Source: Calliphora vicina (taxonomy: Eukaryota; Arthropoda; Insecta; Diptera; Calliphoridae). From it: a stretch of DNA of 64,000 nucleotides. The stretch spans positions 101,427,302 through 101,491,301 of the forward strand of contig NC_088783.1 in the NCBI RefSeq assembly GCF_958450345.1. Reading direction: 5' to 3'. This document shows positions 45,997 through 57,840 of the stretch, one piece after another. Every line of letters begins with the position of its first letter. Position 1 is the first letter of the stretch. The notes under the pieces were generated by a model. The model worked only from the letters and a program-made list of their open reading frames with translations, was not told where the DNA came from and ran no database searches. The translations under genes were made by a program, and so were the position numbers.

Positions 45997-47047
45997 TAAG
46001 TCAAAACCATTGCTTACTGCCATCCAAAAGAAAAAACCGCTGTTATGGGCAAAGGAACGACAATCCTGGACACAAAGGCAATGTGCGCAAGACAAATGAA
46101 GCCTATCACAGATATTGCCTAAAACGAACAGTAAAATTTCCAGCCAGTGTAATGATTTGGGGCTGCATGTCGGCTAAAGGTGTTGGACAACTCTGTTTTA
46201 TTGAAAACACTGTTAATTCAGCTCGATACGTACATATACTTGAGGAACATTTGATGGCATCAGTTGAAAACCTTAGTTCTTTCGGTGAATACACATTTCA
46301 ACAAGATGGGGCACCAGCCAATACAGCTAAAATTACCAAACAGTGGTTCTTAAATAACAATATAAATGTTCTAGAGTGGCCATCATCCAGTCCGGACCTT
46401 AAACCGATAGAGTCCGTGTGGGCAATTATGAAAAGACACCTCAGGAATGAGCCCCAAAAAACAATTTCCGAATTGAAGAAAAAAATAGAAGAAATATGAA
46501 ACTCCATTACCCCAGATGAATGCAAAGAATTGGTGGAATCAATGAGTAGAAGAATAAAAGCCGTGATAGCCGCTAAAGGGGATGTTACACAATATTAATT
46601 AAACTTGAATATGCCGTACGAATTAATAATGGTTGATGTTAATTACATACATTTCAAAGTATCTAAAATTTTTGTTTTCTGAAATAATATTTTCCTACGA
46701 AATAAAATTAAAAGCAACGTAACTTTTAATAAAAATTTTTAAAAATAATAAATTAATTTTGGTTTTAATCCGTTTACTTTTGAAGGGAATGTAGGCTCTT
46801 AAAATTTATAAATAACAATGTAATCCTGCCGTACGAATTAATTGTGGTTAGAGTAGTAAAAGACAAAAATTGGTTAAAAAATGTTAAAATTATTAAAAAA
46901 TAGCCAGGCCACTAACTTGTCTCAGGCCACTAGAACAAGCAATGTAGGAACAAAATTAACATATTTTGAGAAATATTAAAACAAAAGTTTATTCGTACTT
47001 AAAATATATCCATATTTACTTGTATATGAGTTTTTATCTTCATAGGA

Positions 47048-48010
47048 ACCTATTCGCAGGTATAGCCAAAAAAAATATTTTTTTAATGGCAGTTTCAAAT
47101 CTCCAATTTCAAATTTTTAAAAATTTTGTTAAACAAATTTCAGAATTTTTGATCATCACATAGCAATTTATTTACAACATAATAGGGAATAAAAACGTGA
47201 AAAAAGTATGTCAATACCTCCTGCAGTTTTTCCGTACCTGCGATATAACATTCGCGATTTTCGAGAAAAACTATTTTTTTGGCCATATTTTGGCGAATGA
47301 ACCCAATTTCCTTACTGCTATTAATTTTAAGTAAAATCTGTTCAGAATATTATAGTCTGAATGTTTTACTAAAATCGAAAAACGCTAAGCCTTAAATCTT
47401 GAGGGTCAAATGTTTCAATATTTGGAATTTCTAATGGAAAGATAGCGAAATGTTATATATTTTTGGGCCGATTTTTATGAAACTTAAGAAAAATATAACA
47501 TGAATTCTAGTATTTACAATAAAGTTACAAAAATGGAAATTAACCCTTAATAGCACTTGGGGTCCAAATGACCCTGAACTTTTAAAATCACAAAAAACAT
47601 AGTCATTTTGACCCCAAGTGCTCTTAAGGGTTAATTTCCATTTTTGTACCTTTATTGTAAATACTAGAATTCATGTTATATTTTTCTTAAGTTTCATCAA
47701 AATCATTAAATCAAATCATTAATATTCTGAATTGTTTTTACTTAAAAATCATAACAGTAACGTAATTCGGCTCATTCGCCAAAATATGGTTAAAAAATTT
47801 GTTTTTCTCGAAAATCGCAAATTAGTTTTTCTCGAAAATCGCAAAATTTATATCGCAGATACGGAAAAACTATAAGAGGTATTGACATACTTTTTTCACA
47901 TTTTTATTCAGTATTATGTTGTCAATAAATCCCCATGTGATGATCAAAAAATTCTGAAATTTGAAATTGGAGATTTGAAACTGCCGTTAAAAAAATATTT
48001 TTTTGGTTAT
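47048..48010. mobile_element. Foldback element with TTAA element at its centre
   Basis: Arms 47048-47543 and 47631-48010 are complementary apart from a ~120-bp extra segment in the left arm (about 47340-47460). Shared runs include TTTCAAATCTCCAATTTCAAA and, close to the centre, AACATGAATTCTAGTATTTA. Same family as 7318-8828 interior and the 35347 fragment. No ORF of note. Confidence 0.75.
47544..47630. mobile_element. TTAA|CCC element, 87 bp
   Basis: Ends CCCTTAATAGCACTTGGGGT and CCCTTAAGAGCACTTGGGGT (complement), flanked by TTAA (47540-47543 and 47631-47634). Its termini are themselves a near-perfect hairpin. It forms the exact loop of the foldback. Confidence 0.6.
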
Positions 48011-48424
48011 ACATGCGAATTATTGTCGGTTAAAAATATTTTTGTATGAAAACTGTCAGTTTAACTATTAGTTAACACATAACCAGACTTCGTGTTAATG
48101 GGGGTTAAAGTTTTAAACATATTTCACTAACTATTTAATATGAATTTATATTATTATGCATGCGCATTAAACAAAACATAATTTTAAATAATATTAAAGA
48201 TTTCTGGTTCCATTGAACTCATTTTTGGACATTAAAACCGAAAATCGATGTCAGTTACCTTGTTTTTTTTTTCGAAAAATGGAGTTCACGGTTCACGTTT
48301 TCGAGTTTATTTACGTTATCGAATGCTTCAAAAATAAAATAATAAACAAGTACATATTTAAAACACCAAACCTCTGCTTAAATTTTTGAAGGTGAAAAAA
48401 CTACTTTGGAAAAAAAATAAATTT

Positions 48425-48776
48425 TGGGCTATTGGCGTAGACCTGATCTTTCTCATGGCCCCAAAGGAAGAAGTCGCAAGGTGTTAAATCACAAGATCTC
48501 AGTGGCCAATTGTGATCACCTCTTCTAGAGATAACTCGGTCCGGAAACTTTTCCCTTAAAAGAGCAATGGTTTCGTTGTTTGTGTCTCAAATGCGGCGTT
48601 TTGTTGAAAGTAAACGTTGTCCAGATCAATATCATCCAACTCCGACCATAATGACGTTTGTGTAATGCCCAATTCCAAAGAACGACGAGGAATGGACAAA
48701 CCTGGGTTTTCTTCAACACTTTTTGGTAGTGAATTTTAATAATTTCAATGCGTTGTTGAAGCGTGTATTGTTCCAT
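48425..48776 (-). pseudogene. mariner-superfamily transposase, internally deleted
   Basis: Start MEQYTLQQRIEIIKIHYQ (48776), frame-shifted LSIPRRSLELGITQTSLW, then a jump to ELDDIDLDNVYFQQNAA (second catalytic block, QQD changed to QQN) and FPDRVISRRGDHNWPLRSCD, LTPCDFFFWGHEKDQVYAN (third catalytic block intact). The first catalytic block (FSDEAHF) and the GATCHTS segment are deleted. Upstream, AATCACCCGGTA at about 48850-48861 looks like its terminal repeat. Confidence 0.85.
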
Positions 48777-48869
48777 TTTTAGTAATGGCGTAATTTCTAC
48801 TTGTCAAATGTCAAAGAATAAAAGCTTTAAAAGTTACAGCTACCGAAATACCGGGTGATTCAAAATAGC

Positions 48870-50139
48870 ACCTATTGTTGGAAAACCTTTTATTTTACGG
48901 ATTTAAGGCAACTTTAGTAATAATTTGTGGAAAAACATTAAATATTTCACTCAGCACGTTAATTTACCCCTTTTTTTTACGAGAAAATGGAGTTATACTG
49001 TAAAGTTGCATCCAACCTTAATTTTCATCTCCTAATAAACCAGCAGTTATGCAAGTAGTAAAGGTATCCCTTATAGACAATAAATGTCACTAATGTCTGA
49101 TCAGTTGGTTGACTCGATCTGACAAGTATCTGCTATTTATTTGGTTTTAATTGGTTACTTTATACATCCCATGTAATCTAGCGTAAAGACAATTGTCCCT
49201 TAAGTGTCTCTAAGTAATCTATAGTGTAGTCACTTTAAACGTTAATTTTACCATTTTACAGTAAAATGTACGAATCAGATAGATAATTAGTCCACATTGT
49301 ATTTTGACGTTCGAGAAAAAATATGCATTTGATATAAATCCGTCCCCTAGTTATCAGTATTGATTATCGTATTGAATATGTTTAATTTCTAAAGTTTAAG
49401 GAAATTTAGTTTGTTTTTGTTTATAAATTTTCATAATTTTGTAAATATAGAATTGAGCACCATTAATTTAGAGGGCCCGGCCCACATTAAAGGGTCGCCA
49501 TTGATTTTGATCAAAAAATTATGATTCGTTTTGTTACCCTGCATAGTTTTCGAGATTCCTAAAAAATTTTAAAATTAATAACTTAAAAACTATAACTCGA
49601 AAAGATTTCGGGTGTTCGGCAGTCGTATTCTGTGTCAAGAACTTTAGAAAAGATATGTATTTGAAATTGGAAAAATTATTACGCGAATTGTGTCCAATAT
49701 GTTATGACCGATACTGTATGTATGAATTCATACATATGTATTTCAACTACTGTTTGCACTTGCATGTTTGTTTGAAACATTTTATAACTGTTTGTATCAG
49801 CTTATCAGCGATCGGAGGAGAGAATTCATAAAATATTTGAAAGCAGGAATGGTGTATGAATGCCTAAGAGTATTGTATGTACGAGTACTACGGTAATATT
49901 GCATGTTTAAAGAGTTACCATATGTTGGAGGATTTCCATATTAATAAAGAATGTGAAGAGTAAAAGGATGTCAAGATAATAAAATCTCTAGTTAATTACT
50001 CAATTCATATTCTTTGACAGGATTACTGCGTTTCATTTGAAATATCTAATCAATTTGCAAGCTATTTAAACTTTTCGTAACTCTCTGATATATATAGTTT
50101 TAGTATAAATAAAATGGTCATTTTCGATTTCAACTTGTT
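48870..50139. other. No gene recognised
   Basis: AT-rich, less repetitive than its surroundings. The part near 50140 may be the 3' UTR end of the exon described next. Confidence 0.4.
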
Positions 50140-50590
50140 TATTATTCAAACTCTTTACCATTGATGAAATAGGTATTGTTAACAGTCCGGAAATTGATCA
50201 GTACAAAAAGCGATCATGTCATCGTTTAGGAAATTTTAAATTATCTCTGCATATATTCTTCTTAACCTATAACTTGGTATGATGGATCGGAATATATAGA
50301 TTTTAAAGTCAATCACGCAATGAAAAGTATATTTGACAGATCATTGTTGTATATTCGAATAATGTAAATATTTCACTACCATTTGCGTTCGAATTCATCA
50401 GGTTTTAGATATTTGAGGGGGGGGAATGCTTGCAGTTGTTATTGTATCAGCTAAAACTTAGCAATTTTTTAATTCGGAATTTCTATATCGAGGTCAACGG
50501 CAAAGAAATGAGCTAAGAGATCTTTAGCCGCAGTTAAAGTATAATTTCACTCGCTTCGATCGTGTGCATGTGACCCCTAGTCACCAAATC

Positions 50591-50680
50591 TTATTCGATC
50601 TTCTTGGACTTGGTCTTTCCACCGGAGTCTGAGTCGGTCCTTCGAAGAGCCTTAAGATTTATTTTAAGGAATTTTTGGAA
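50591..50680 (-). CDS. Putative last coding exon, 29 residues plus stop
   Basis: Minus strand: an acceptor TTTACAG at 50687-50681, then an open phase-0 frame FQKFLKINLKALRRTDSDSG followed by GKTKSKKIE and TAA (50593-50591). Codons such as ACC, AAG, TCC, ATC and GAC stand out from the AT-rich surroundings and look like a real fly gene. The basic, serine-rich tail gives no domain. A possible poly(A) signal AATAAA (minus, about 50145) would give a ~450-nt 3' UTR. Upstream exons lie to the right and were not found. The polypyrimidine tract is weak, so the acceptor position is uncertain. The protein is not recognised. Confidence 0.4.
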   Translation of the reverse strand, partial: FQKFLKINLKALRRTDSDSGGKTKSKKIE

Positions 50681-50689
50681 CTGTAAATC

Positions 50690-52849
50690 TATTTAAATGA
50701 TAATAAACATAAAGTGTTTCACTAGGCAACTCTATACGTTAATATTAATACGAATGTATACAAATGTTGATAAATTTACGATTATACAAGTTAAAAACAT
50801 AAATCTTGTCTATACATAAGTAAATATGTACATATGTATGAATATCCATTCTTACATGATTTTGTATAAAGGCAGGAGGAGGAGGAGTACTGCTGATGCA
50901 GACGATCTATGGGCAACACATGTTTGTAAATACACAGAAAAATACCCAGCACACCACTTCACACTCATGCCCATCTTCATATTCACTCGTAATTTAGTCG
51001 ATCTGCAATGTACGAGTAGGTATTATTTCTTAATTGTTCAGTAACAAATGTCGTTGACTTTTTTGCGTTTTAACTGACACGGGAGACATTAAAAGAAACA
51101 TTTTTAAAAGTAAACACATGTTTATTTCAGTAGATTTTAAAACTGAAACAAGAAATCATTCTGACAGGATAAACAACTTTACAAGAAGGTTAAATCTGTT
51201 TATTATTCGTAAGATGTGTGGGAACATGTGTGTACACTGTACAGTCCTGTTTTGTGTAATAGTCATATTTTTTTTTTATAAATTTAAAAGGATGTACTTC
51301 AAATATTAAACATTTTCTGCTTTTTAAAACACATTTAAATGTGTATTTGGTTTCACAGATTACCGAAGACAGCGTCTAATAAAGTTTAACATCTCAGATT
51401 TAACAATGTTTTGAATTTTAAAAATCTATTGAGTAGTTCGTAAGTATTTCGGATTTAAAATTCGTAAGTATGCTTATGAAATTTAACATGCAAAAATGGA
51501 AATTTGTATAGTATTTATTACAAATTGGTTAGAAATTTCAACAAGATCAATTAGGAACGGGTTTTACATTAAGCAACGAACTAACCCAAAATGTATTGAG
51601 TTAAAAAAAAAAATTGCTTTTCTAGCAAAATATATCCTAAAATAATACTAGAGTAAGTTCGGGTAATTTTTAGAATCTTAATTCGATTGGAACAGTTTTC
51701 AGCTGGTGTTTTACTACAAGTGTTAGGCTTACATCCATGAAAGTAAAAAAGTCTTTTAAGTTCAAGTTTCAGAGAAATTTGGGAAAAAGAGAAAACACCC
51801 ATAAACAAACCATTGAAAAAATTGGCGGGTAATGTGGTACACCATGTTCTTTTAATATTGTATACCAAACCGCATAACCGATACATAGTATTTTAATTTG
51901 TAAATGAGTTGCGTTTTATTTAAATCATCTTTAATGGATGCGGTTAAAGTTGGCGGCTGATCAAGCTTACCAGAAGCTCCTCAATACATTCTTCGCTTCG
52001 TAGGAGACATTGAATGACTGATGCGATACAAATTTTCATTTGTTGTTTCTAATAGCTCAGATAGCGTTCTTAAAATCTTCCGCTGCCCATTTTCATACTT
52101 CACATTTCTTTGGCATATTATTTGCTTGAAATTCTTTAGCTATACCACATTAGCCGACCACGTGGTTTATTGAAATTATTATAAAATTAAACATATACAC
52201 TAAATATACTATATTGTTACATATGTTCTTTAATAGCAAAATATTCCCATTTGACTTTAAAATTAAATTAATAATGTTTAAAACACGTGATTGTAGAAAA
52301 AAATTAATTTTTTTAACAGATCACAAAAAAAAGTCTACCATAAGATAATGCTGATTTTTTACAACTGACTATTAACATGACCTGCAAAAATTAAGTACAC
52401 TCACTCAATGTGAATTTTCTGAGATCATAAAACTCTTAAGCTTGGTACCGCTACTCCTATGCTCTTAGTTTTAGAGAAAAGCAGCTATACCACATTACCC
52501 GAACTTACTCTACTATGTATGCTATGTTTATTGTGTTATCGTAACCAACTAGAAGAGACCTGCCCCGAATGCCTAAGAGTCGGTTAAGCCGAGCTGCCGA
52601 GTCGTGATATATTAGGACATTATGACAATATGACTGATAAGAGACCTTGTGAATTGACCAATTATATGACTAACAATGTAAAGAGTCAATATTTTTATTA
52701 TAAAAAATAATAGAAACTCGTAAAAAGATTACATTTTTAGAGGCCCTTTTTGTATTTTTTGTTAAAAAATTATTTTATTTTAATATATTTGTTGCTCTAC
52801 CTTTATTTTCACAACTTCATTGCATCTGCGACTCATGTAATCAACCATT
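50690..52849. other. No gene confidently recognised; possible intron
   Basis: A minus-strand open stretch at about 51955-52150 (KILRTLSELLETTNENLYRI) is followed by a donor-like GTAAGC near 51973 in another reading. It could be an exon or a transposon relic, but no family matches. The rest is AT-rich. Confidence 0.3.
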
Positions 52850-53045
52850 TTTTTTTTTGCAAAAAATATTTTTTTTACGTGAAAATAGCAAATTTTTGTG
52901 TTTTAAAAAACTCATGAAAAATCGAAAACGGCAGAAATTGTTAGGTTTATTGCTTTATCACAAACCCACATTTAATACTAATAAAATAAAATAACGATCA
53001 TAAAAATCGATTGTCCCTTTACGAATTTATTCACAATTAAGTGAA
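52850..53045 (-). mobile_element. PIF-like repeat fragment
   Basis: Complement of the middle of the family at 11916/27306/55902 (ACGTGAAAATAGCAAATTTT, CACAATTAAGTGAATTCGC). Both termini are absent; HINE-2 abuts its right edge. Confidence 0.6.
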
Positions 53046-53052
53046 TTCGCTT

Positions 53053-53819
53053 ATATGGTCAAGCCCGACCATATAATACCCTACACTAAGTAAAAGAGCA
53101 AAAAAATGTTTCTTTTAAAATTTCAATAATTTATATTTTTGAGTGATTTTCGGAAGTGGGGTTATATGGGGGCTATGACCAATTATGGACCGATCACCAT
53201 GAAATTAGGTCATGTGATTTATCTATATTAAAGTTAACTGTCTATATTAAAGTTAACTATGTTGAATTTTGTGTGTTTACCAACATTTTTAAGCGATTTA
53301 TGCACGTTAAAGTGATTTTCGGAAGCGGGTCTATATGGGAGCTATGACTAATTATGGACCGATCGTAACAAAATTTGGTGACATGAATTTTGTGTATACA
53401 AAACTTATTTGGAGCGGAATTTGTGGAGATACATATGTATATAAATTAAACATTTATGACCGATAAAGTCCAATTTCGGGAGGACATTCGTATGGGGGCT
53501 AGGTGAAATAGTGGACCGATTTCAGCCAGTTTCAATAGGCTTGGTCCTTGGGTCGAAAAAGTAATATGTACCAAATTTGATCGAAATATCTTCAAAATTG
53601 CGACCTGTACTCTGCGCACAAGGTTTACATGGATAGCCAGCCAGCCAGCCAGCCAGCCAACCAGACGGACGGACGGACGGACATCGTTTAATCGACTCAG
53701 AAAGTGATTCTAAGTCGATCGGTATACTTTAAGGTGGTTGTTAGACTAATATTTTTGGGCGTTACAAACATCTGCACAAACGCATAATACCCTCCCCACT
53801 ATGGTGGTGTAGGGTATAA
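53053..53819 (-). mobile_element. HINE-2, near full-length
   Basis: Nearly the same as 18305-19069 but lacking the ACAAGTAAGAAAG end (starts at ATATGGTCAAGCCCGACCAT) and with a 14-bp CTATATTAAAGTTA duplication near 53223-53260. (CCAG)n and (GACG)n tracts at 53636-53682. Recently active by similarity. Confidence 0.7.
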
Positions 53820-53927
53820 AAATTGCACCTCAAAATGTACAAAAATATACAAATATAACATATGTCTTATTAGCGTTCACAAAATTGAGAGAATGACAAA
53901 ACAATAACGATTAAATTTTATTACATA

Positions 53928-54204
53928 CTAGTTGATCGCCCCGGATTTGCCCGGTAGCCAACCCTGCATGTTCTTATTTATTTGCAAATAAAATATCTAA
54001 ATTTGTACTGCATACTTTAGGGGCTTTTTTATTACAGTTGACTGGACTCAAAAAAGCCGATTTTAGACGTAATTTTTTTTCTTTACAAACCAACTCCTGA
54101 AAATTTCGAATCGAATAAAAAAAAAATCAGCCAAATCGCTCAAGCCGTTCTCACGTGATGACATTACATACATGGACCATTTCATTTTTATATATACAGA
54201 TAGA
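53928..54204 (-). mobile_element. Complete non-autonomous Helitron, 277 bp
   Basis: Minus strand: A|TCTATCTGTATATATAAAAA at the 5' end (54204), body with CACGTGAGAACGG, and the 3' end GGGCAAATCCGGGGCGATCA then ACTAG|T (53928). TC...CTAG with A and T host flanks and a 3' hairpin fits Helitron precisely. No ORF. Confidence 0.8.
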
Positions 54205-54775
54205 TTAGTATTTAAAGGTAAATGTAAACTTATTATGAAAATAAGAAACCAAATTATTGGTTTTTATGTTAGAAAAAGAATTGGAAATGTAAGTACAGCT
54301 ATTATTTCATAATTTAGAAAAATAATAAAAACGTATTTAAGTTTAAACAATTTTATGATAAAATCTTTTCTAATGAAATATCTATAAGAATAAGTTTTTT
54401 CATATTGAGTAAACATTATATATATTAGAATGGTAAAAACCGAAATCGGGTTTTTCAAATGCAGTTTTGGGTTTAACCAGTAACCCGGTTTTTGGACACT
54501 CTGCTGGCAATCCAATAAATAGAATACTATTTGTTTGGTAGAATTCGCCAACATATTTTGCTATCAAATTAAAAGTTTTTCGTTGTTGCATCTTTAATAT
54601 TTTTCTACATGCGAAATGTTATTAACTTTTTGTTGGGCACTAGAGATGTTGGCATTATTAAATAAACAAACAATTCCAATAGAGCTGACCTTTGTGTGTC
54701 AGGCAAATGTCATTGTAATCGATGTTACATGGTAATATTTTACGATACATATTTAGTCAGAAATAAAAATAAAAA
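54205..54775. other. No gene recognised
   Basis: Contains ACCGAAATCGGGTTTTT and AACCCGGTTTTTGG words (54437-54497) of the CCGGTTT type seen at 60600-60690; possibly part of a degenerate MITE. Confidence 0.4.
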
Positions 54776-55100
54776 CAAATAAGTAAATGAGCAAAAACAT
54801 TTGTCTTTTAAAATTTCAATAATTTATTTTCTTGAATGCTTTTCGGAAGAGAGCCTATGGGAGCTATGGTTAATTATGGACCGATCGGCATGAAATTAGG
54901 TCGTATGATTTATGTTAGAGTATCCAAAACCGAAAACCGGTCAACTTGTTTAGTGCGCAAGTTGTCTAGGTACCTAAATGAATAAATCATTTATGACCAA
55001 TAAAGTCCAATTTCGCGAGGACATTTGTATGGGTGAAATAATGGACCGATTTCAGCCAGTTTCAGTATCTTGATTCTTGGGCTAAAAAAATGATATCAGA
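54776..55100 (-). mobile_element. HINE-2 copy with a small insertion
   Basis: AACAAATAAGTAAATGAGC, TTTCGGAAGAGAGCC, TAATTATGGACCGATCGGCA and TTTATGACCAATAAAGTCC mark HINE-2. A ~55-bp TAGAGTATCCAAAACCGAAA insert (54912-54967) resembles the terminus of the 61794 element. The 5' part is missing. Confidence 0.55.
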
Positions 55101-55261
55101 ATTAGCAAATTCAAAATGACCGACCTAATTTAGCGTTATGTCATACGAAAAAATGTATAAAAAATTAAATTAATTTGCTAGTTGATTAAATTAATTGAAA
55201 ATTTATTCAAAATTAACAAATTTAAAATTTTGGAATGCAATATGGCGATATTACATACTAA

Positions 55262-55480
55262 AACAAGTAATAAAGTATGGTCGGTCAAGCCCGACCAAAT
55301 AATACCCGACACTGAGTAATTTCAATAATATATTTTCGTGAATGATTTTTGGAAGTTGGTTTATATGGGAGCTATGGCTAATTATGGCCCGATCGCCATA
55401 AAATTAGGTCGTGAGATTTATGTCTATATAAAGATTGATGCTCATTAAAGTGATTTTGAAAGCGGGCGGGATCTAGCAAG
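55262..55480 (-). mobile_element. HINE-2 3' fragment
   Basis: AACAAGTAATAAAGTATGG, the hairpin TGGTCGGTCAAGCCCGACCA, TAATACCCGACACTGAG, then GGAAGTTGGTTTATATGGG; breaks off near AAAGCGGGCGGG. Confidence 0.6.
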
Positions 55481-55898
55481 TTACAAATTTCACTCAATAA
55501 CATCCATTTTGTTTGAAAACTAAAAAAAAATAGTTTAGAAATTTACATTCAGATTTTAATTTTACTAATTGTACTTATCTTCAACTGTAGATTCCGTTTG
55601 ATTTGCCCTAGTATTATTATACAAGTTGATAATGAACTTTTTGTGTTTATCATCCGCCAATATAGCTGATATTTAAAAATTGTATTTTTTATAGATTCGA
55701 CAAATAATTTTCGAAGATTTTTAGCGTATTTGTAATTAATTTGTAAACTAATAATAATGATTACCGTTTACTGTTTGTAAATAGTTGGTCGCCGACCTAT
55801 GAATCTGATCAATTGTAAAATTAAAAACTGATTAATATAATAACTATGCTGAATTATACGGAACACAATTTCCTCTCAGCCATAAACAATTTCATTAA
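55481..55898. other. No gene recognised
   Basis: AT-rich, nothing seen. Confidence 0.4.
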
Positions 55899-55901
55899 TT
55901 A

Positions 55902-56545
55902 CACAGGGTAACAAAATCGAAAAAATTTAAGAGGCATTTTAAACCACTACATAATTTTGATGTATTGTGGTTCCAGTAGTACAAATATGGTCCAAATTTT
56001 AAATTCTTTTTTAACAATTTTTTTTTCTAAAATTGCGAATATTGTAACAAAAATTTTACAAAAACAAAACACATGTAAATGTACACTCAAAGTACACACA
56101 TACAATTTTCTGAAAATAAGCGAATTCACTTAATTGTGAATAAATTCGAAGATAATCAATCGATTTTTATGATTGATATCTCATTTTGTTCCTATTACAT
56201 ATGGCTTTTCTATAATGCAATAAATCTAAACAAGTTCTGCCGATTTCGATTTTTCATGATTTTTTTGAAACAAATTTTCACGTAAAAAAACTGTTTTTTG
56301 CTTCAATTTGTTATTATAACTCCGAAAATACTGAGCCGATTAAAACGCAATATATAAACAGATTAAAGGTTATGTATATTGGAACTTTTTTAAGTTTACT
56401 TCAATAATATCGGACTAACCCTGAGTTTGAGTTATCATTTGCAATTTTAGAAAAAAATTAAAATTTTTTTTAAAAATCTATCCATAGAATTAAAAAATTT
56501 TACCATTTTTTTACTTAGGTAACCTTTTTTTGCTGTTGACCTGTG
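55902..56545. mobile_element. PIF-like element, 644 bp
   Basis: Ends CACAGGGTAACA and TGTTGACCTGTG, flanked by TTA (55899-55901 and 56546-56548). Shares GCGAATTCACTTAATTGTGA and TTATAACTCCGAAA with the other copies. With TAA at the 27306 copy, this fixes the family's target as TWA. No protein. Confidence 0.7.
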
Positions 56546-56548
56546 TTA

Positions 56549-57374
56549 TCCATTTAGCACAAAGTGCATTAAACAACACCAAGAATACATACATCAATGT
56601 ATAAAAGTAGAAAAGCCATAATTTTACTAAAACAACTAAAAATATAACGTGGGAGTTACGTTGTGACATTAAAAGTTGAAAATAGCTTCTGAAACTCCAT
56701 CAAAAATGTCAACAAATAATTAACAAACTAATGAAATGCCACTGCTAACAACACATGTTTGTTCGTACAAATGTACAAAGTACCTATTTATGAGTATGAT
56801 TGAAAGTATTTAATCAAATTGTTGATGACGATACCGCCACGCGAAGAAATGAAATGAACAAACTAAAGAGCGATTAAACACCTCAACTGCTTAATGGTAA
56901 CTTAAAAGGTTATAATAATCCTCTATTATACCAAAAGCTCAAATACGGGTAAATGGCGACGAATTCCAAAAAATAACGAAATAAATTAGCAGTAGAAATC
57001 TAACAACTAAAATTATACTGAAAGTAAAGCAAAAGTTTAAATGTTGTAGTTGTAGGTACTACCTAAAGCATAACCTCTAAAAATAAGGTGAAGTAAACAT
57101 GCATAGACTCACTCTAGTAAATCTTTACACGCACACACTTTGTATTACAATATTTGACTGCACCAGGTATGAAAATTTTGTACCAAATAATTGGTACTTT
57201 TCTGTGCAATGCAATGGTTACTGATTCAGTACTATTGATAGAGTTATTCTTTTTCCAGGAAAGTGGGGATCTTAAAGAAAATTTTTACGAAATAGTGTCA
57301 TCTGTTAAGAACATTTTAATCATTTATTAAAAAATGGGATTAAACACATTGCACCTGATCATGGATAGGGAATT
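56549..57374. other. No gene recognised
   Basis: AT-rich, moderately unique. GTACCAAATAATTGGTAC near 57180 is a short palindrome. Nothing else seen. Confidence 0.4.
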
Positions 57375-57840
57375 CCAAGTTGCTGACTGAGGCTTTCTTA
57401 TTCCCCATGACTTAGGTTAGATTAACAGCTGCTATCCCGACCTACAGCTCACTTGGGGCCACTCAGTTGGTCCGTTTGTGTTGCCTCAAAAGAGAATAGA
57501 AAGGTAGAGATGAAAAGAGACGAGGAAAAGTAAGACATATTAAATAGTATATGAGATTTAGTAGACATATCAGATGAAGACGTGAAAATTAGTAAGTTCT
57601 AGTCATCTTAGACTCTTAGATCATCCCGAAGATATCCCCCTGTTTATGGATAACCAATTACTATTCCCTATAAAGTCGTTTGTACATTTCAACCTCTTGT
57701 CCGATAGTTTAGAAAGACTGTTAAAGGAACGATGTTCTAGAAACCTAACTAATAGGCAGATCTCCTAATGCTGGACAATGACAGAGATAGTGGAAAATAC
57801 TTTCCTACTCCTTTTCATTATGACAGCTTCTATAGATGTC
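57375..57840 (-). pseudogene. LINE 3' end relic
   Basis: Minus strand, several frames: CHNEKE..ESIFHYLCHCPALG (Cys/His cluster, cf. CHNEDEEETVEHLLC at 39779), then FLEHRSFNSLSKLSDKRLKC and TNDFIGNSNWL, then a 3' UTR with GGCAACACAAACGGACCAAC and a tail TTAATCTAACCTAA (57430-57416). Heavily mutated; polymerase absent. Third copy of the RNase H LINE family. Confidence 0.7.

Larger units (their letters stand above)
44917..46598 (+). pseudogene. Minos-like Tc1 transposase, interrupted
   Basis: N-terminus MVRGNPI, stop, then DIRKLIIDKVKIGKSYQEIG and KELNLSKSSVQGIV (paired-type HTH; 44917-45050). The Harbinger-like insert follows, then KPLLTAIQKKKPLLWAKERQ and SWTQRQ. A deletion has removed the FSDEAKF block with the first catalytic Asp. 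Next comes RKTNEAYHRYCLKRTVKFPA, VMIWGCMSAKGVGQLCFIE, YTFQQDGAPANTAKITKQWF (second Asp) and SSSPDLKPIESVWAIMKRHL (catalytic Glu of DD34E), a stop at 46497, and the tail SMSRRIKAVIAAKGDVTQY to TAA 46596-46598. The C-terminal 170 codons are open, so decay is recent relative to other relics. Loss of the first Asp makes it inactive. Confidence 0.9.
44562..46853 (+). mobile_element. Minos-like Tc1 transposon
   Basis: Terminal repeats with the IR/DR plan. The binding-site-like ACCACTATTAATTCGTACGG at 44569 recurs as ACCATTATTAATTCGTACGG at 44785, with complements at 46613 and 46829; the spacing is 216 bp on both sides. AACCACTATTAATTCG is shared with the published Minos terminal repeat (recognised from knowledge). 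TA flanks both ends (44560-44561 and 46854-46855). It encodes a broken Minos-type transposase and carries a 687-bp insertion. Confidence 0.85.

Noticed and set aside
51955..52150. Minus open stretch ending near a GTAAGC donor
   Set aside because: The open frame and the donor are in different readings, and no family or host protein was recognised.
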